Source of the DNA: Terriglobia bacterium
GTDB lineage: Bacteria > Acidobacteriota > Terriglobia > Bryobacterales > Bryobacteraceae
Length of the DNA: 64,000 bases
Assembly (NCBI GenBank): GCA_020073445.1
Contig: JAIQFE010000013.1
Span: 1 to 64,000, forward strand
Reading direction: 5' to 3'
Shown here: positions 35,106 through 43,236 of the stretch, piece after piece
How the letters are laid out: each line of letters opens with the position of its first letter
Position numbering within the stretch: position 1 is the first letter of the stretch
Position numbers and translations under genes: made by a program
The notes under the pieces: generated by a model
What the model saw: the letters and a program-made list of their open reading frames with translations, nothing else
What the model was told of the DNA's origin: nothing
Database searches by the model: none

Positions 35106-36683
35106 TTAGTTCTCTGACGGTCTTTCTACGTGATCGATGACCAGAATCTCAACAGAGGCCTTTTGCGACTCAAGCTTCAAGCCGAGTTCCTTCAACGACG
35201 CGCTCAATCCGTTGTCCATCTGCTGCTGTATGTCACCTTTCGGATCGCTCTCTCTCCTTGCCTTGTCGGGGTCGAACAGTTTCAGGGAGAAATTATAGAT
35301 TCCTTCGAGTCTGGTTCGATCTAAGACCGGGCGGCCCAAGGACGGAAGATTGGAGAGCACAGTCCCCGCCAAGTAGGCCATGGACGTTCGCCTGTACAGA
35401 AAAGAACCGTCTTTGGGAGCCGCAACCATCGGTCCTTCGTCCTGGGACGCTTTGAAATGGGGTCCGCCCTTTGCGACAGTCAAAATATATACCGGAAGTT
35501 CTTTCATCTCTCTGTGGACAGACAACCTAAAGCGATCCTCCAACAGCGATCGAAGCATCAGCTTGATCTGCGACTCCGGAACCGGGCTTGCCGCCTTCGC
35601 GACGACGTCATACCTCTCAGCAAGTGACACGGCCGGTCCGTGGGTGAGCTGATAGGACTCGACGCCATACGCAAGTCGAATATACTCCGCCAGATTGCGG
35701 TTCCTATATGTGAGACCGTCCGGTTTGATTTGACGGAGGGCTCCACCGGCAGAGTCGGCGGGCCTGATGGATGCCACCTCGAATTTGGGCCGGGCCCCGG
35801 ATTGGGCTCGAACCAGCGTGGCTGCTGCGAGGATTGCCGCCGCTACGGCGCACACCGCCACCGTACACGCCATGCGCGGGCGCGAAATACGCGGAACGGG
35901 AACGCCGCTGTGCTTCAGTCCGATCCCCGGCATCGCCATGCCTACTGCGTTGATCCGGTTACCCGCGCGCTCGACCGAGCGTGCCAAGTCGAGCAGGTAT
36001 TCGGAATACTCGCGAGGATCGTGGCCGCGCGCGATCACGGCCGCATCGCAGGCTTCTTCCGCCAGTCCCGAGAGCTTTCGTTCCAGCCACCACGCCAGCG
36101 GATGAAACCAGAAAATCGCACGATTGAGAAGTGCGATCCATTGGAATAGCGGATCGCGGCGGCGGATGTGTTCTCCTTCGTGCGCCAGGACGGCGTCAAG
36201 TTGCGCCCGTGGCCATTCGCGGGAGCACTCCGGAAGAATAATTCTGGGGTGCAGCAGGCCCACTGTGACCGGAACGACACAGGAAGAGCTGGTCAACCGG
36301 CTCGCTCGGATGGTGCCGATGGCGACGCGCAGCAGAAACACTCCGACTCCGAGCATATAAATCGCTGCAATCGGATTCAGTGGGGAGGATACCCCGTCGT
36401 CGCGGACGGGGCTGACCGGAGTCGTCGATACAAGCCCCGCCGGTAACGGCGGGGGCAGGGTGGCGACTGGCGCTATCGCAGTCGCGGCCTTCGACGGCAG
36501 AAGGAGGAGCGACGCTCTCGGTCCCCAGGCCACCCACGCCGGAAGCAACAGCATCAACACAACAACGCTCGCCCAAACCGCGTGCCGGACCGACGCCGTC
36601 TTGATCCGCATCGCGAACAACACCAGTCCAATGATCGCCGCGATGAGTGTCACTCGAATTGCGCTTTCAAACAGAATCGTCAT
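35106..36683 (-). CDS. M56 (BlaR1/MecR1-like) metallopeptidase with C-terminal TIGR03435 domain
   Basis: 525 residues. N-terminal membrane helices, the zinc peptidase motif HEGEH at 168-172 with AEEACD at 208-213 supplying a further ligand, a last helix at about 271-291, then a periplasmic TIGR03435 domain from about residue 299 to the end RPSEN. Known relatives (BlaR1, MecR1) sense outside the cell and trigger cleavage of a BlaI/MecI repressor inside; here the beta-lactam sensor domain is replaced by TIGR03435. The ATG overlaps the blaI stop (ATGA), the usual order for this sensor/repressor pair. Signal sensed is unknown. Confidence 0.9.
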   Translation of the reverse strand: MTILFESAIRVTLIAAIIGLVLFAMRIKTASVRHAVWASVVVLMLLLPAWVAWGPRASLLLLPSKAATAIAPVATLPPPLPAGLVSTTPVSPVRDDGVSSPLNPIAAIYMLGVGVFLLRVAIGTIRASRLTSSSCVVPVTVGLLHPRIILPECSREWPRAQLDAVLAHEGEHIRRRDPLFQWIALLNRAIFWFHPLAWWLERKLSGLAEEACDAAVIARGHDPREYSEYLLDLARSVERAGNRINAVGMAMPGIGLKHSGVPVPRISRPRMACTVAVCAVAAAILAAATLVRAQSGARPKFEVASIRPADSAGGALRQIKPDGLTYRNRNLAEYIRLAYGVESYQLTHGPAVSLAERYDVVAKAASPVPESQIKLMLRSLLEDRFRLSVHREMKELPVYILTVAKGGPHFKASQDEGPMVAAPKDGSFLYRRTSMAYLAGTVLSNLPSLGRPVLDRTRLEGIYNFSLKLFDPDKARRESDPKGDIQQQMDNGLSASLKELGLKLESQKASVEILVIDHVERPSEN

Positions 36684-37084
36684 TTGGCCCCCTTACGGCT
36701 GCGGACAAATTCTTCCAGAGCCTCCAACTCGCCTTTACTCAAAACCTTAGCCTCGACCATGCCGCTGACCAGCTCTTCCACCGACCCTTGACAGAAGCTG
36801 TCGATGATCTGGCGCACGGCGCGTGCGGCCAAACTCCGTGCGGGCTCGACCGCGCGGTACACATATGCCCGGCCCTTCTCTTCGTGCCGCAGATACCCCT
36901 TTTGTTCCAGTCTTCGCAGGATGGTACGGATACTTGTTTCCTTGAGACTGCGCTTTTGAGACACGACTTGATGAACCGCTTCTACCGGGCAAGGTCCGGT
37001 GTCCCAGACCGCCTGCATCACTTCGTTTTCCAACTCCGTAAGCGGGGCTCGCACGCGAGCGTCCGATCGGGTCCGCTTTGTCAT
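36680..37084 (-). CDS. BlaI/MecI/CopY family transcriptional repressor
   Basis: 134 residues from ATG 37084; the frame continues upstream but the preceding 28 codons cross the operator and lack any start signal. Winged-helix pattern: LTELENEVMQAVWDTG, VHQVVSQKR, SIRTILRRLEQKGYL and a Y-V-Y-R-A strand, then a C-terminal dimerisation helix region. These repressors are inactivated by cleavage after the paired M56 sensor fires. A perfect palindrome (37085-37099) directly abuts the start codon, so autoregulation is likely. Co-translated with the M56 gene. Confidence 0.9.
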   Translation of the reverse strand: MTKRTRSDARVRAPLTELENEVMQAVWDTGPCPVEAVHQVVSQKRSLKETSIRTILRRLEQKGYLRHEEKGRAYVYRAVEPARSLAARAVRQIIDSFCQGSVEELVSGMVEAKVLSKGELEALEEFVRSRKGAK

Positions 37085-37099
37085 GGTACAGAATGTACC
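37085..37099. promoter_or_regulatory. Palindromic BlaI-type operator
   Basis: GGTACA-GAA-TGTACC on the plus strand, perfectly symmetrical around a 3-nt centre. The TACA/TGTA half-sites match the known BlaI/MecI/CopY operator type. It lies immediately before the blaI ATG, in the 90-bp gap shared with the divergent TPR gene (start 37175), so it could control both. Confidence 0.6.
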
Positions 37100-37174
37100 A
37101 CTAGGTGCCCAGGCCGTCAAGCAGTTTTTCAAGGAACCTGCATACTCCGGCCGGAGTCTAGATACCATTCACGT

Positions 37175-38443
37175 ATGCGACCTCTCCTTGCGATCCTGGC
37201 CACGTTTTCCGCCCTGGCACTCGCGCAGGCTCCCGCAGCTTGGGAGGAACCGCTCGCCCGGCACGAATGGGACAAAGCCGAACTACTTTTGAAAACAGCG
37301 CTGGCGAATGAGGAAACGGCGCCAGTTCTGCGAGGGCTCGCCGTGGTCTACCGGGCCACGGGCCGATTGGATGCCGCCGATCCGGTGCTCGAAAGGCTGG
37401 TCGCGTTGGACGGATCGATCCCGAACCTCGAGGATCTGGCGCGCATCAAAGCGAGCCTCGGGATCCTCGACCGCGCGGAGAGTCTTTATCGCCGCTCGCT
37501 GGAGTTGCGCATGAATGGGAATCCCGATTTGCTGGCGTCCATTCCTATTCGGGTTCGTCTTGCGCAGGTTCTCGTTTCGGAAAGGAAATTTCCCGAAGCC
37601 GAACAGGAAGGCTATACGGTGATCGCACTGCGGACGCGCGCGCTAGCCTCGAACGTGCCTGGAGCCAATCAGGCCGATTTGGCTGGCGACAATGCGCTCC
37701 TGGCGCGGATCTTCCAGGTTCAAAAGAAATGGAAGGCGTCGGCGGACGCGTGGGAGACCGTGGCCGCGATTCAATCCGCCGCGTACGGGGACGAGGACCT
37801 GCGTCTGGCCGATACTCTGGACCGCCTCAGCGATTGCCGCTTCGAGATGCATATGGTGGATCCGGCAGTAGAAGCCGTGCGGCGGGCGCTCGTAATTCGC
37901 GAACTGAGCCTGGGAACCGTGCACGCCGACGTCGCCGCCACAACCGATCATCTCGGCAAGATCCTGTACTACGCCAAACGCTACAGCGAGGCCGAACCGT
38001 ACTTTCAGCGGACGCTCGACATCGACCTCAAATTGCCGGGATCGGACAATCCGGAATTGGCTCGCGCCTACGATGACCTGGCAGTGACCGAAGCGATGCT
38101 TGAAAAATACACAGAATCCGAGGCGCATTATCGCGAGGCGCTAAAGTTGCGCGACGCCGACGACACCCTGAGCCTTCGCAATCTGGCGCTGGTGCTGACC
38201 GCGCAGAAGAAGAACGCCGAGGCTCAGCCTCTTTACAGCCGCGCTCTGGCAGTCCTTGATGCCGGCAACAACGGCGATCCGGAGTTCCTGAAGGTGATCC
38301 TTAGCGAATACGCCAACCTGCTGCGCGACCTGAAGCGACCCATGGAGGCCGCCAAGCTTGACCAGCGGCTGAAACAGGTGGGCAAACCGACGCCGCCAGA
38401 CAAGCCGACACCCAAGCAGGCTCCGGTCGCCGCGAAACAGTAG
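37175..38443 (+). CDS. Exported tetratricopeptide repeat protein
   Basis: 422 residues from ATG 37175, giving a signal peptide (MRPLLAILATFSALALAQ). The longer open frame from 36647 runs through blaI and part of the M56 gene on the other strand and is rejected. TPR units extend from about residue 25 to 390 (for example LARAYDDLAVTEAMLEKYTESEAHYREAL), with a Pro/Lys-rich end. Probably periplasmic. It is divergent from blaI across 90 bp containing the palindromic operator, so it may belong to the BlaI regulon. Confidence 0.8.
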   Translation: MRPLLAILATFSALALAQAPAAWEEPLARHEWDKAELLLKTALANEETAPVLRGLAVVYRATGRLDAADPVLERLVALDGSIPNLEDLARIKASLGILDRAESLYRRSLELRMNGNPDLLASIPIRVRLAQVLVSERKFPEAEQEGYTVIALRTRALASNVPGANQADLAGDNALLARIFQVQKKWKASADAWETVAAIQSAAYGDEDLRLADTLDRLSDCRFEMHMVDPAVEAVRRALVIRELSLGTVHADVAATTDHLGKILYYAKRYSEAEPYFQRTLDIDLKLPGSDNPELARAYDDLAVTEAMLEKYTESEAHYREALKLRDADDTLSLRNLALVLTAQKKNAEAQPLYSRALAVLDAGNNGDPEFLKVILSEYANLLRDLKRPMEAAKLDQRLKQVGKPTPPDKPTPKQAPVAAKQ

Positions 38444-38463
38444 TACACAAGCCTGAGTGGCCG

Positions 38464-38964
38464 TTAGCTAGGCACGTAAAGGAATACTGTCTGCACATCC
38501 GGAGCGGTATCCCGGGTCGAGGCCGAGGTGCCGAATGCGTACCACGTATCCAAGGAACGCCATTCGATTCTTCCGATGGTGGGCGGCCAGGGATCATAGA
38601 CCTTGACCATTCTCTTCGCCGTGTCGATACCGGCGATCACCACGATGTGGGTTTTTCCGTTCACCCACAGCGGCCCGTAAGTCCGGAGCCAGTTCTCCAT
38701 GGTTTCCGGTAAAGGACTCACCGGAGGGACGGCTTGCAAGCCGATACGCTTGGCCATGGCCACGATTTGCGGATTCAAAATGCCCGTGTTGTTGTCGCGG
38801 ATCGCGACGCACTGGGTGTCCAGGTCCGGGGGCACCAGCCAGCCAAGCGATTGTTGAGCCCGGTCTTGCCGCCACTGAATCAGCATCTGGGTGCTGGCGT
38901 ACCAGCAGGAATTCGTCAGTTGTTGCGGAATCAGGGTCATCCCTGGAACGTCGTAGTAGCCCAT
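38464..38964 (-). CDS. Papain-like cysteine protease (AvrRpt2/C70 type), T6SS effector candidate
   Basis: 166 residues from ATG 38964, supported by AGGAGG 8 nt upstream. Residues 12-31 (IPQQLTNSCWYASTQMLIQW) match the catalytic-Cys region of papain-like AvrRpt2/C39-like enzymes with Cys20; His106 (GKTHIVVIAG) and Asp124 (VYDPWPP) complete the expected triad, with the early Gln14/Gln15 as a likely oxyanion residue. No signal peptide or membrane helix, so export would need a dedicated system. It is divergent from tssK1 (51 bp between starts), which makes a T6SS substrate attractive. An alternative is a cytosolic processing protease. No obvious immunity gene adjoins it. Confidence 0.75.
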   Translation of the reverse strand: MGYYDVPGMTLIPQQLTNSCWYASTQMLIQWRQDRAQQSLGWLVPPDLDTQCVAIRDNNTGILNPQIVAMAKRIGLQAVPPVSPLPETMENWLRTYGPLWVNGKTHIVVIAGIDTAKRMVKVYDPWPPTIGRIEWRSLDTWYAFGTSASTRDTAPDVQTVFLYVPS

Positions 38965-39015
38965 CGAACGTCTCCTCCTGCCAAGCAGCTCGTATACTGC
39001 TAGCTTAGAAAGATT

Positions 39016-40368
39016 ATGAGGCAACTGCAGCCAGTGGTGTGGGCCAAGGGGACATTTCTGTCACCGCAATATTTGCAGGCCCACAGCCAGTTCCAGGAAA
39101 GCCTGCTGCAGTTCCGGCTCGAAACGCTGGCGTTCCGGCCCTGGGGCTTCCGGACGCTGCAAATCGATCGCGAAGCGCTCGCCGGGGGGCAAATCGCGAT
39201 CACGGCCGCGTCCGGGATTTTCGCCGACGGGTTGATCTTCGACATTCCCGCCGCCGACAGCGCCCCGCCTCCCAAGCCTGTCACCGAATACTTCACTGAT
39301 GGCCGCGATACCATCACCGTCTCACTGGCGATCCCCGCGCATCGGCCCGCCGGCATGAACGTGAGCGATCTGAGCAAGTCGGATACGCGCTACGTGGCCG
39401 AAACCATCCTGCTTCGCGATGAGAACACCGGACAATCCGAGCGGCCCGTGCAGGTCGCCGGCAAGAACTTCCGGCTGCTTGTGGATGATGAAGTTCGCGA
39501 AGGATCACCGGCTCTTCCCGTGGCGCGAGTGAAGAAACTTGCGAATGAAGTGCTCGAACTGGATCCGGCCTTTGTTCCGCCGCTGTTGGACATCTCGGCC
39601 AGCAGTTACTTAATGTCGATTCTGCGGCGGCTGCAGGAAATCCTCACGGCGAAGACCGCCGCGTTATCGGGAGTGCGGCGTCAGAAGAACCAGAGCCTGG
39701 CGGATTTCTCGGCGGCCGATATCGCCAACTTCTGGCTGCTGTACACCATGAACAGCCATTTCCCGGTCATCCGTCACCTGTTCGAGACGCGGCATGGCCA
39801 TCCGGAGGAGGCGTTCTCCGCACTTACTTCGCTTGCAGGCTCTCTCACGACGTTCTCCAACAAGGTGCAGCCCTCCGATTTGCCGATTTACGACCACAGC
39901 GACCTCGGGGGCTGTTTCACCGACCTGGATGCGAAGCTCAGGCTGCTGCTCGAGACGGTGGTGCCGAGCAATTTTGTGTCGTTGCCGTTGAAGCTGGTGC
40001 AGCCCTTCATTTATGGCACCTCGATTCCGGACGATGCCTATCTAGTCAACACCAAGCTGTACCTTGCTATCACGGCGCAGATGCCGGAGGCCAACCTGAT
40101 CAACAAGGCGCCCGATCTGATCAAGGTCTGCTCTGCCACGCATCTGGAACATCTCATCCGGCAGGCGCTGCCCGGCGTTCCGATAAGACATGTGCCGAAT
40201 CCGCCCGCTGCGATTCCGATCAAGCTGAATTATCAGTACTTCAGTTTGACCCAGTCGGGCGGGGCGTATGAAGCGATCCAGCGCGCGCGAACCTTCGCGG
40301 TCTATGTTCCCGCGGACTTTCCGGAACCGCAACTGGAGTTGCTGGTTCTGCTGCCGCAGGCGAAGTAG
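39016..40368 (+). CDS. tssK: T6SS baseplate protein TssK, copy 1
   Basis: 450 residues, the usual TssK length. N-terminal VVWAKGTFLSPQYLQAHSQF and FRPWGFRTLQIDREAL match the TssK shoulder region; LEHLIRQALPGVPIRHVPNPPAAIP near residue 375-400 and the last strand FPEPQLELLVLLP match the family C-terminus. TssK trimers link the T6SS baseplate to the TssL/TssM membrane complex. Preceded by a short region shared with the divergent protease gene. A second, clearly diverged tssK lies at 41863. Confidence 0.9.
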   Translation: MRQLQPVVWAKGTFLSPQYLQAHSQFQESLLQFRLETLAFRPWGFRTLQIDREALAGGQIAITAASGIFADGLIFDIPAADSAPPPKPVTEYFTDGRDTITVSLAIPAHRPAGMNVSDLSKSDTRYVAETILLRDENTGQSERPVQVAGKNFRLLVDDEVREGSPALPVARVKKLANEVLELDPAFVPPLLDISASSYLMSILRRLQEILTAKTAALSGVRRQKNQSLADFSAADIANFWLLYTMNSHFPVIRHLFETRHGHPEEAFSALTSLAGSLTTFSNKVQPSDLPIYDHSDLGGCFTDLDAKLRLLLETVVPSNFVSLPLKLVQPFIYGTSIPDDAYLVNTKLYLAITAQMPEANLINKAPDLIKVCSATHLEHLIRQALPGVPIRHVPNPPAAIPIKLNYQYFSLTQSGGAYEAIQRARTFAVYVPADFPEPQLELLVLLPQAK

Positions 40369-40371
40369 CCG

Positions 40372-41820
40372 CTACCGTCGCAACGCAAAAATTAGAACGA
40401 GGATTACCGCCACCAGGATTAGTCCGCCCAACAGCAGGATTGCCGGCGAGATTCCCGGGCGTGGCGCGGGAGCGGGGATCTGCACGTTGGGAGCTTGCAC
40501 GCTGGGGGCTTGGATGCTGGGAGCTTGCGGAACCGGGATCGACGCTTGGACATAAGGTACCTGCGGAGTCGGCAACGCTGGGGGAGCCGGCACTGAAGGC
40601 ATGGAGGGCGCGGAGGGCATGGCAGGTGGCGTCACGCTGATGGGAATCTGCACCGCTTGAGCGGATGCGGGCGATGGAGATACCGGAGGCTGCGGCGGCG
40701 CTGGAGTTTGCAGCGACGGAGTCTGCATCACACGGGTGTATTCGCCTGGACCTTTCGGTACGGGGGGAGCGCTCTGGTGCGGCAGAGGTACGGGTCCCGT
40801 TGCGATGTTCATTCTCGGAGCGGCTGGCTCAGGAGGCAATTCGGGTGACGGAAAGGTTTGTTTGGGCGCGCCGCTCGATCCGGAAAAGTCTCCTGGCGGA
40901 TTCTGGTTTGGTTGCGTTCGAAAGAGCCTGGTGAATTCTCCGGCGGAAGCAGGCGGTGGCGGAGACGTTGAGGGTCGGATGTCCGGAGGCGAGGGCGGCA
41001 GGTCGAATTCCGGTGGCCTGACCGTCTGCTGATTCCCCGTTTGCCCCGCTTGGCTGGGGAGCCGAAACAACTGCGTAAACTCCCCCGGCCCGGCGGGCGT
41101 CGTCTTTGCAGGCAGGTTCGCTGGCCCACTGCTGGCCATCGGATCCGGCAGAGGGGCGGGAGGAACGGCCGAATTGGGAATCTGGAAAGCCCTGGTAAAC
41201 TCCCCTGGGCCCGTGGGCGTCTTGACGGGTCCGCTGCTGACCACCGGATCCGGTGGTCGCTGCGCAGGAACGTTCGCGTTGGGGAGCTGAAACGCCCTCG
41301 TAAATTCTCCAGGACCCTGCGGGGCTTGTATAGGAGGCGGTGCAGGAGCCCGTGTAGGAGATGGGACAGGCGGCGGATTCGATGTTGGTTTCGTCACAGG
41401 CTCCGCATCCGCACGGGGAATCGATACCGGGCCTGTCGTATTCACGCGTGGATTTACGGGCGGAGGCTGAGGCACCGGTGCTGCAGCTTGGCCTGATGCC
41501 ACCGCATTTTCGAGCCACGCTTTGACATCCAGCAGATCAAGCTCCGACACTGTCACCAAACACGTCGCGCCTTCCCACTCGCCTATATCCAGCAAGGGCG
41601 AACTGGGGGGCCGCTTGAGCAGATACTCGGTTGCCAGCAGCAGGAGCTTCGGGCTGCCCGTGAACGTGTGCAGCAGTACCGGCGTCCCGCGGGACCGTTC
41701 GCGGCCTCGCCAGACCTGCACTTCGCCGTCGCCGAGCAGGTTCGTTTTGTCATACTTTCCAGCGAGATCCATGATTTGAGCGGTTACTGATATGATCGCA
41801 TCCGCGTTTGCACGGTTCAA
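40372..41820 (-). CDS. Proline-rich tail-anchored protein with degenerate kinase-like N-lobe and GEFTR repeats
   Basis: 482 residues. Residues 1-115 read like the N-lobe of a protein kinase: LLGDGEVQVW at 28-37 for the glycine loop, PVLLHTF at 47-53 where the catalytic lysine should be (histidine instead), and LLDIGEWEGATCLVTV as the beta4-beta5/hinge part; no C-lobe follows. Residues about 115-455 are Pro/Ala-rich and carry five repeats of the motif GPGEFTRAFQLP or close variants. The last 26 residues form one hydrophobic helix with a basic end (FALRR), a tail anchor. Lies between the two tssK genes on the opposite strand, stop 4 bp from tssK1. Likely a cytosolic-facing membrane adaptor of the T6SS. 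Confidence 0.6.
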   Translation of the reverse strand: MNRANADAIISVTAQIMDLAGKYDKTNLLGDGEVQVWRGRERSRGTPVLLHTFTGSPKLLLLATEYLLKRPPSSPLLDIGEWEGATCLVTVSELDLLDVKAWLENAVASGQAAAPVPQPPPVNPRVNTTGPVSIPRADAEPVTKPTSNPPPVPSPTRAPAPPPIQAPQGPGEFTRAFQLPNANVPAQRPPDPVVSSGPVKTPTGPGEFTRAFQIPNSAVPPAPLPDPMASSGPANLPAKTTPAGPGEFTQLFRLPSQAGQTGNQQTVRPPEFDLPPSPPDIRPSTSPPPPASAGEFTRLFRTQPNQNPPGDFSGSSGAPKQTFPSPELPPEPAAPRMNIATGPVPLPHQSAPPVPKGPGEYTRVMQTPSLQTPAPPQPPVSPSPASAQAVQIPISVTPPAMPSAPSMPSVPAPPALPTPQVPYVQASIPVPQAPSIQAPSVQAPNVQIPAPAPRPGISPAILLLGGLILVAVILVLIFALRR

Positions 41821-41862
41821 GGGTTATGATAGATAAGTGCTTTTACCTGAGGAGCATCGGCC

Positions 41863-43215
41863 TTGAGGAACCTGACTCGGGTGGTATGGTCCGAGGGCAT
41901 GTATCTGGGCCCCCACCACTTCCAGACCGACCGGAAGTACTTCGAAAACTGCATCCACTTCGCCAATGATTCGCTGTGGTTTGCGCCCTGGGGTTTTGCG
42001 GGATATGAGCTTGACCGCGAAGCACTTCGTAACGGCACAGCCGCCCTGGTACACGCCCGGGGCGTGTTCCCGGAAGGCCTGGCTTTCCAGATTCCCGAAT
42101 GCGACACGCCTCCCATGGCGCGCAGCATTTCTGACGCGTTTCCGCCGATAAAGCCTTCAGCGATTCTGATGCTTGCGATTCCCAAAGTGTCGCCTTCGGG
42201 CAAGAACTGCGTTCTTCCGGCCGATCTGCAACCGGGAGACGTGCGTTTTACAGCGGAAGAGCGGCCTCTTTTCGATGAAAGCACGGGTCAGGACCAGCGC
42301 CCTGTTTTTCTGGCACGTAAGAATCTGCGCCTGGTTCTCGACAACGAATCGCTGGAGGGGTTGGAGGTGCTGCCCCTCGCACGAATCGTCCGGGACGGTA
42401 CGGGTTTCGCCATCGATGAACAGTTCGTTCCTCCTTGCCTGAATATCAGCGCCAGTTCGCGTCTGATGCTGATCTGCCGCCAGCTCATGGAGATCCTGGC
42501 GGAGAAGAGCCGCGTCCTGGCGTCTTCCAACACAGGAATGGGCGACATGTCGGGGGGCATCGCGGCGCGGCAGGTAGCCAACTTCTGGTTTGGGCACGCC
42601 GTGAACACAGCGCTCGCTTCCTTGCGCCATTTGGGCCTTACCAAGCACGGGCATCCCGAGGAACTGTTTCGAATCCTGAGCACGCTGGCAGGCGCGCTGT
42701 GCACGTTTGGATTGGATTCACAACCCGTCCAGTTGCCTTTATACGATCATCTGAATCTCACCGAGATTTTCGACGCCCTGGACCGCCACATCAAAGATCA
42801 CCTGGAGATGCTCCAGCCGACCAACTGCGTCGCGATTCCTCTAAAAGCGGCGGCGAAATACATGTACGAGGGGGACATCCAGGACGACCGGTGCCTGAAC
42901 CGGGCGCGCTGGATCCTTGCGATTCGTTCGCCCCTTGGGGAGGCGTCGCTGATCTCATCGACGCCGCGTCTCGTCAAGATTTGTTCCGCGCGTTTCGTTC
43001 CCGAACTGGTGCGCCGGGCTCTTCCCGGCATGGTGCTTTCACACCTTCCCGTACCTCCGGCGGCGCTGTCGCCCCGCGTGGATTTTCAATACTTCGGGAT
43101 CAATCGCGAAGGGCCTTGCTGGGATGACATCGCTAAGGTCAAGAAGGTGGGAGTTTACGTGCCGGGCGATCTGCCCGATCCGGAAGTAGAACTGTTCGCG
43201 CTCTTGGAGTCATAG
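41863..43215 (+). CDS. tssK: T6SS baseplate protein TssK, copy 2
   Basis: 450 residues, TTG start with GAGGAG about 8 nt upstream. VVWSEGMYLGPHHFQ at the N-terminus is closer to the classical TssK signature than copy 1, with LWFAPWGFAGYELDREAL, ISASSRLMLICRQLMEIL and LVRRALPGMVLSHLPVPPAALSPR in order. Identity to copy 1 is low to moderate, so this is an old duplication rather than a recent one. First gene of the run tssK-tssL-tssM-unknown. Both copies have full length, so both could be functional, possibly forming heterotrimers or separate baseplates. Confidence 0.9.
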   Translation: MRNLTRVVWSEGMYLGPHHFQTDRKYFENCIHFANDSLWFAPWGFAGYELDREALRNGTAALVHARGVFPEGLAFQIPECDTPPMARSISDAFPPIKPSAILMLAIPKVSPSGKNCVLPADLQPGDVRFTAEERPLFDESTGQDQRPVFLARKNLRLVLDNESLEGLEVLPLARIVRDGTGFAIDEQFVPPCLNISASSRLMLICRQLMEILAEKSRVLASSNTGMGDMSGGIAARQVANFWFGHAVNTALASLRHLGLTKHGHPEELFRILSTLAGALCTFGLDSQPVQLPLYDHLNLTEIFDALDRHIKDHLEMLQPTNCVAIPLKAAAKYMYEGDIQDDRCLNRARWILAIRSPLGEASLISSTPRLVKICSARFVPELVRRALPGMVLSHLPVPPAALSPRVDFQYFGINREGPCWDDIAKVKKVGVYVPGDLPDPEVELFALLES

Positions 43216-43236
43216 CCCCAGGGGGACTTCCTACGA

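Noticed and set aside
36647-37174. N-terminal extension of the exported TPR protein
   Set aside because: It runs antisense through blaI and part of the M56 gene, and the ATG at 37175 starts a proper signal peptide.
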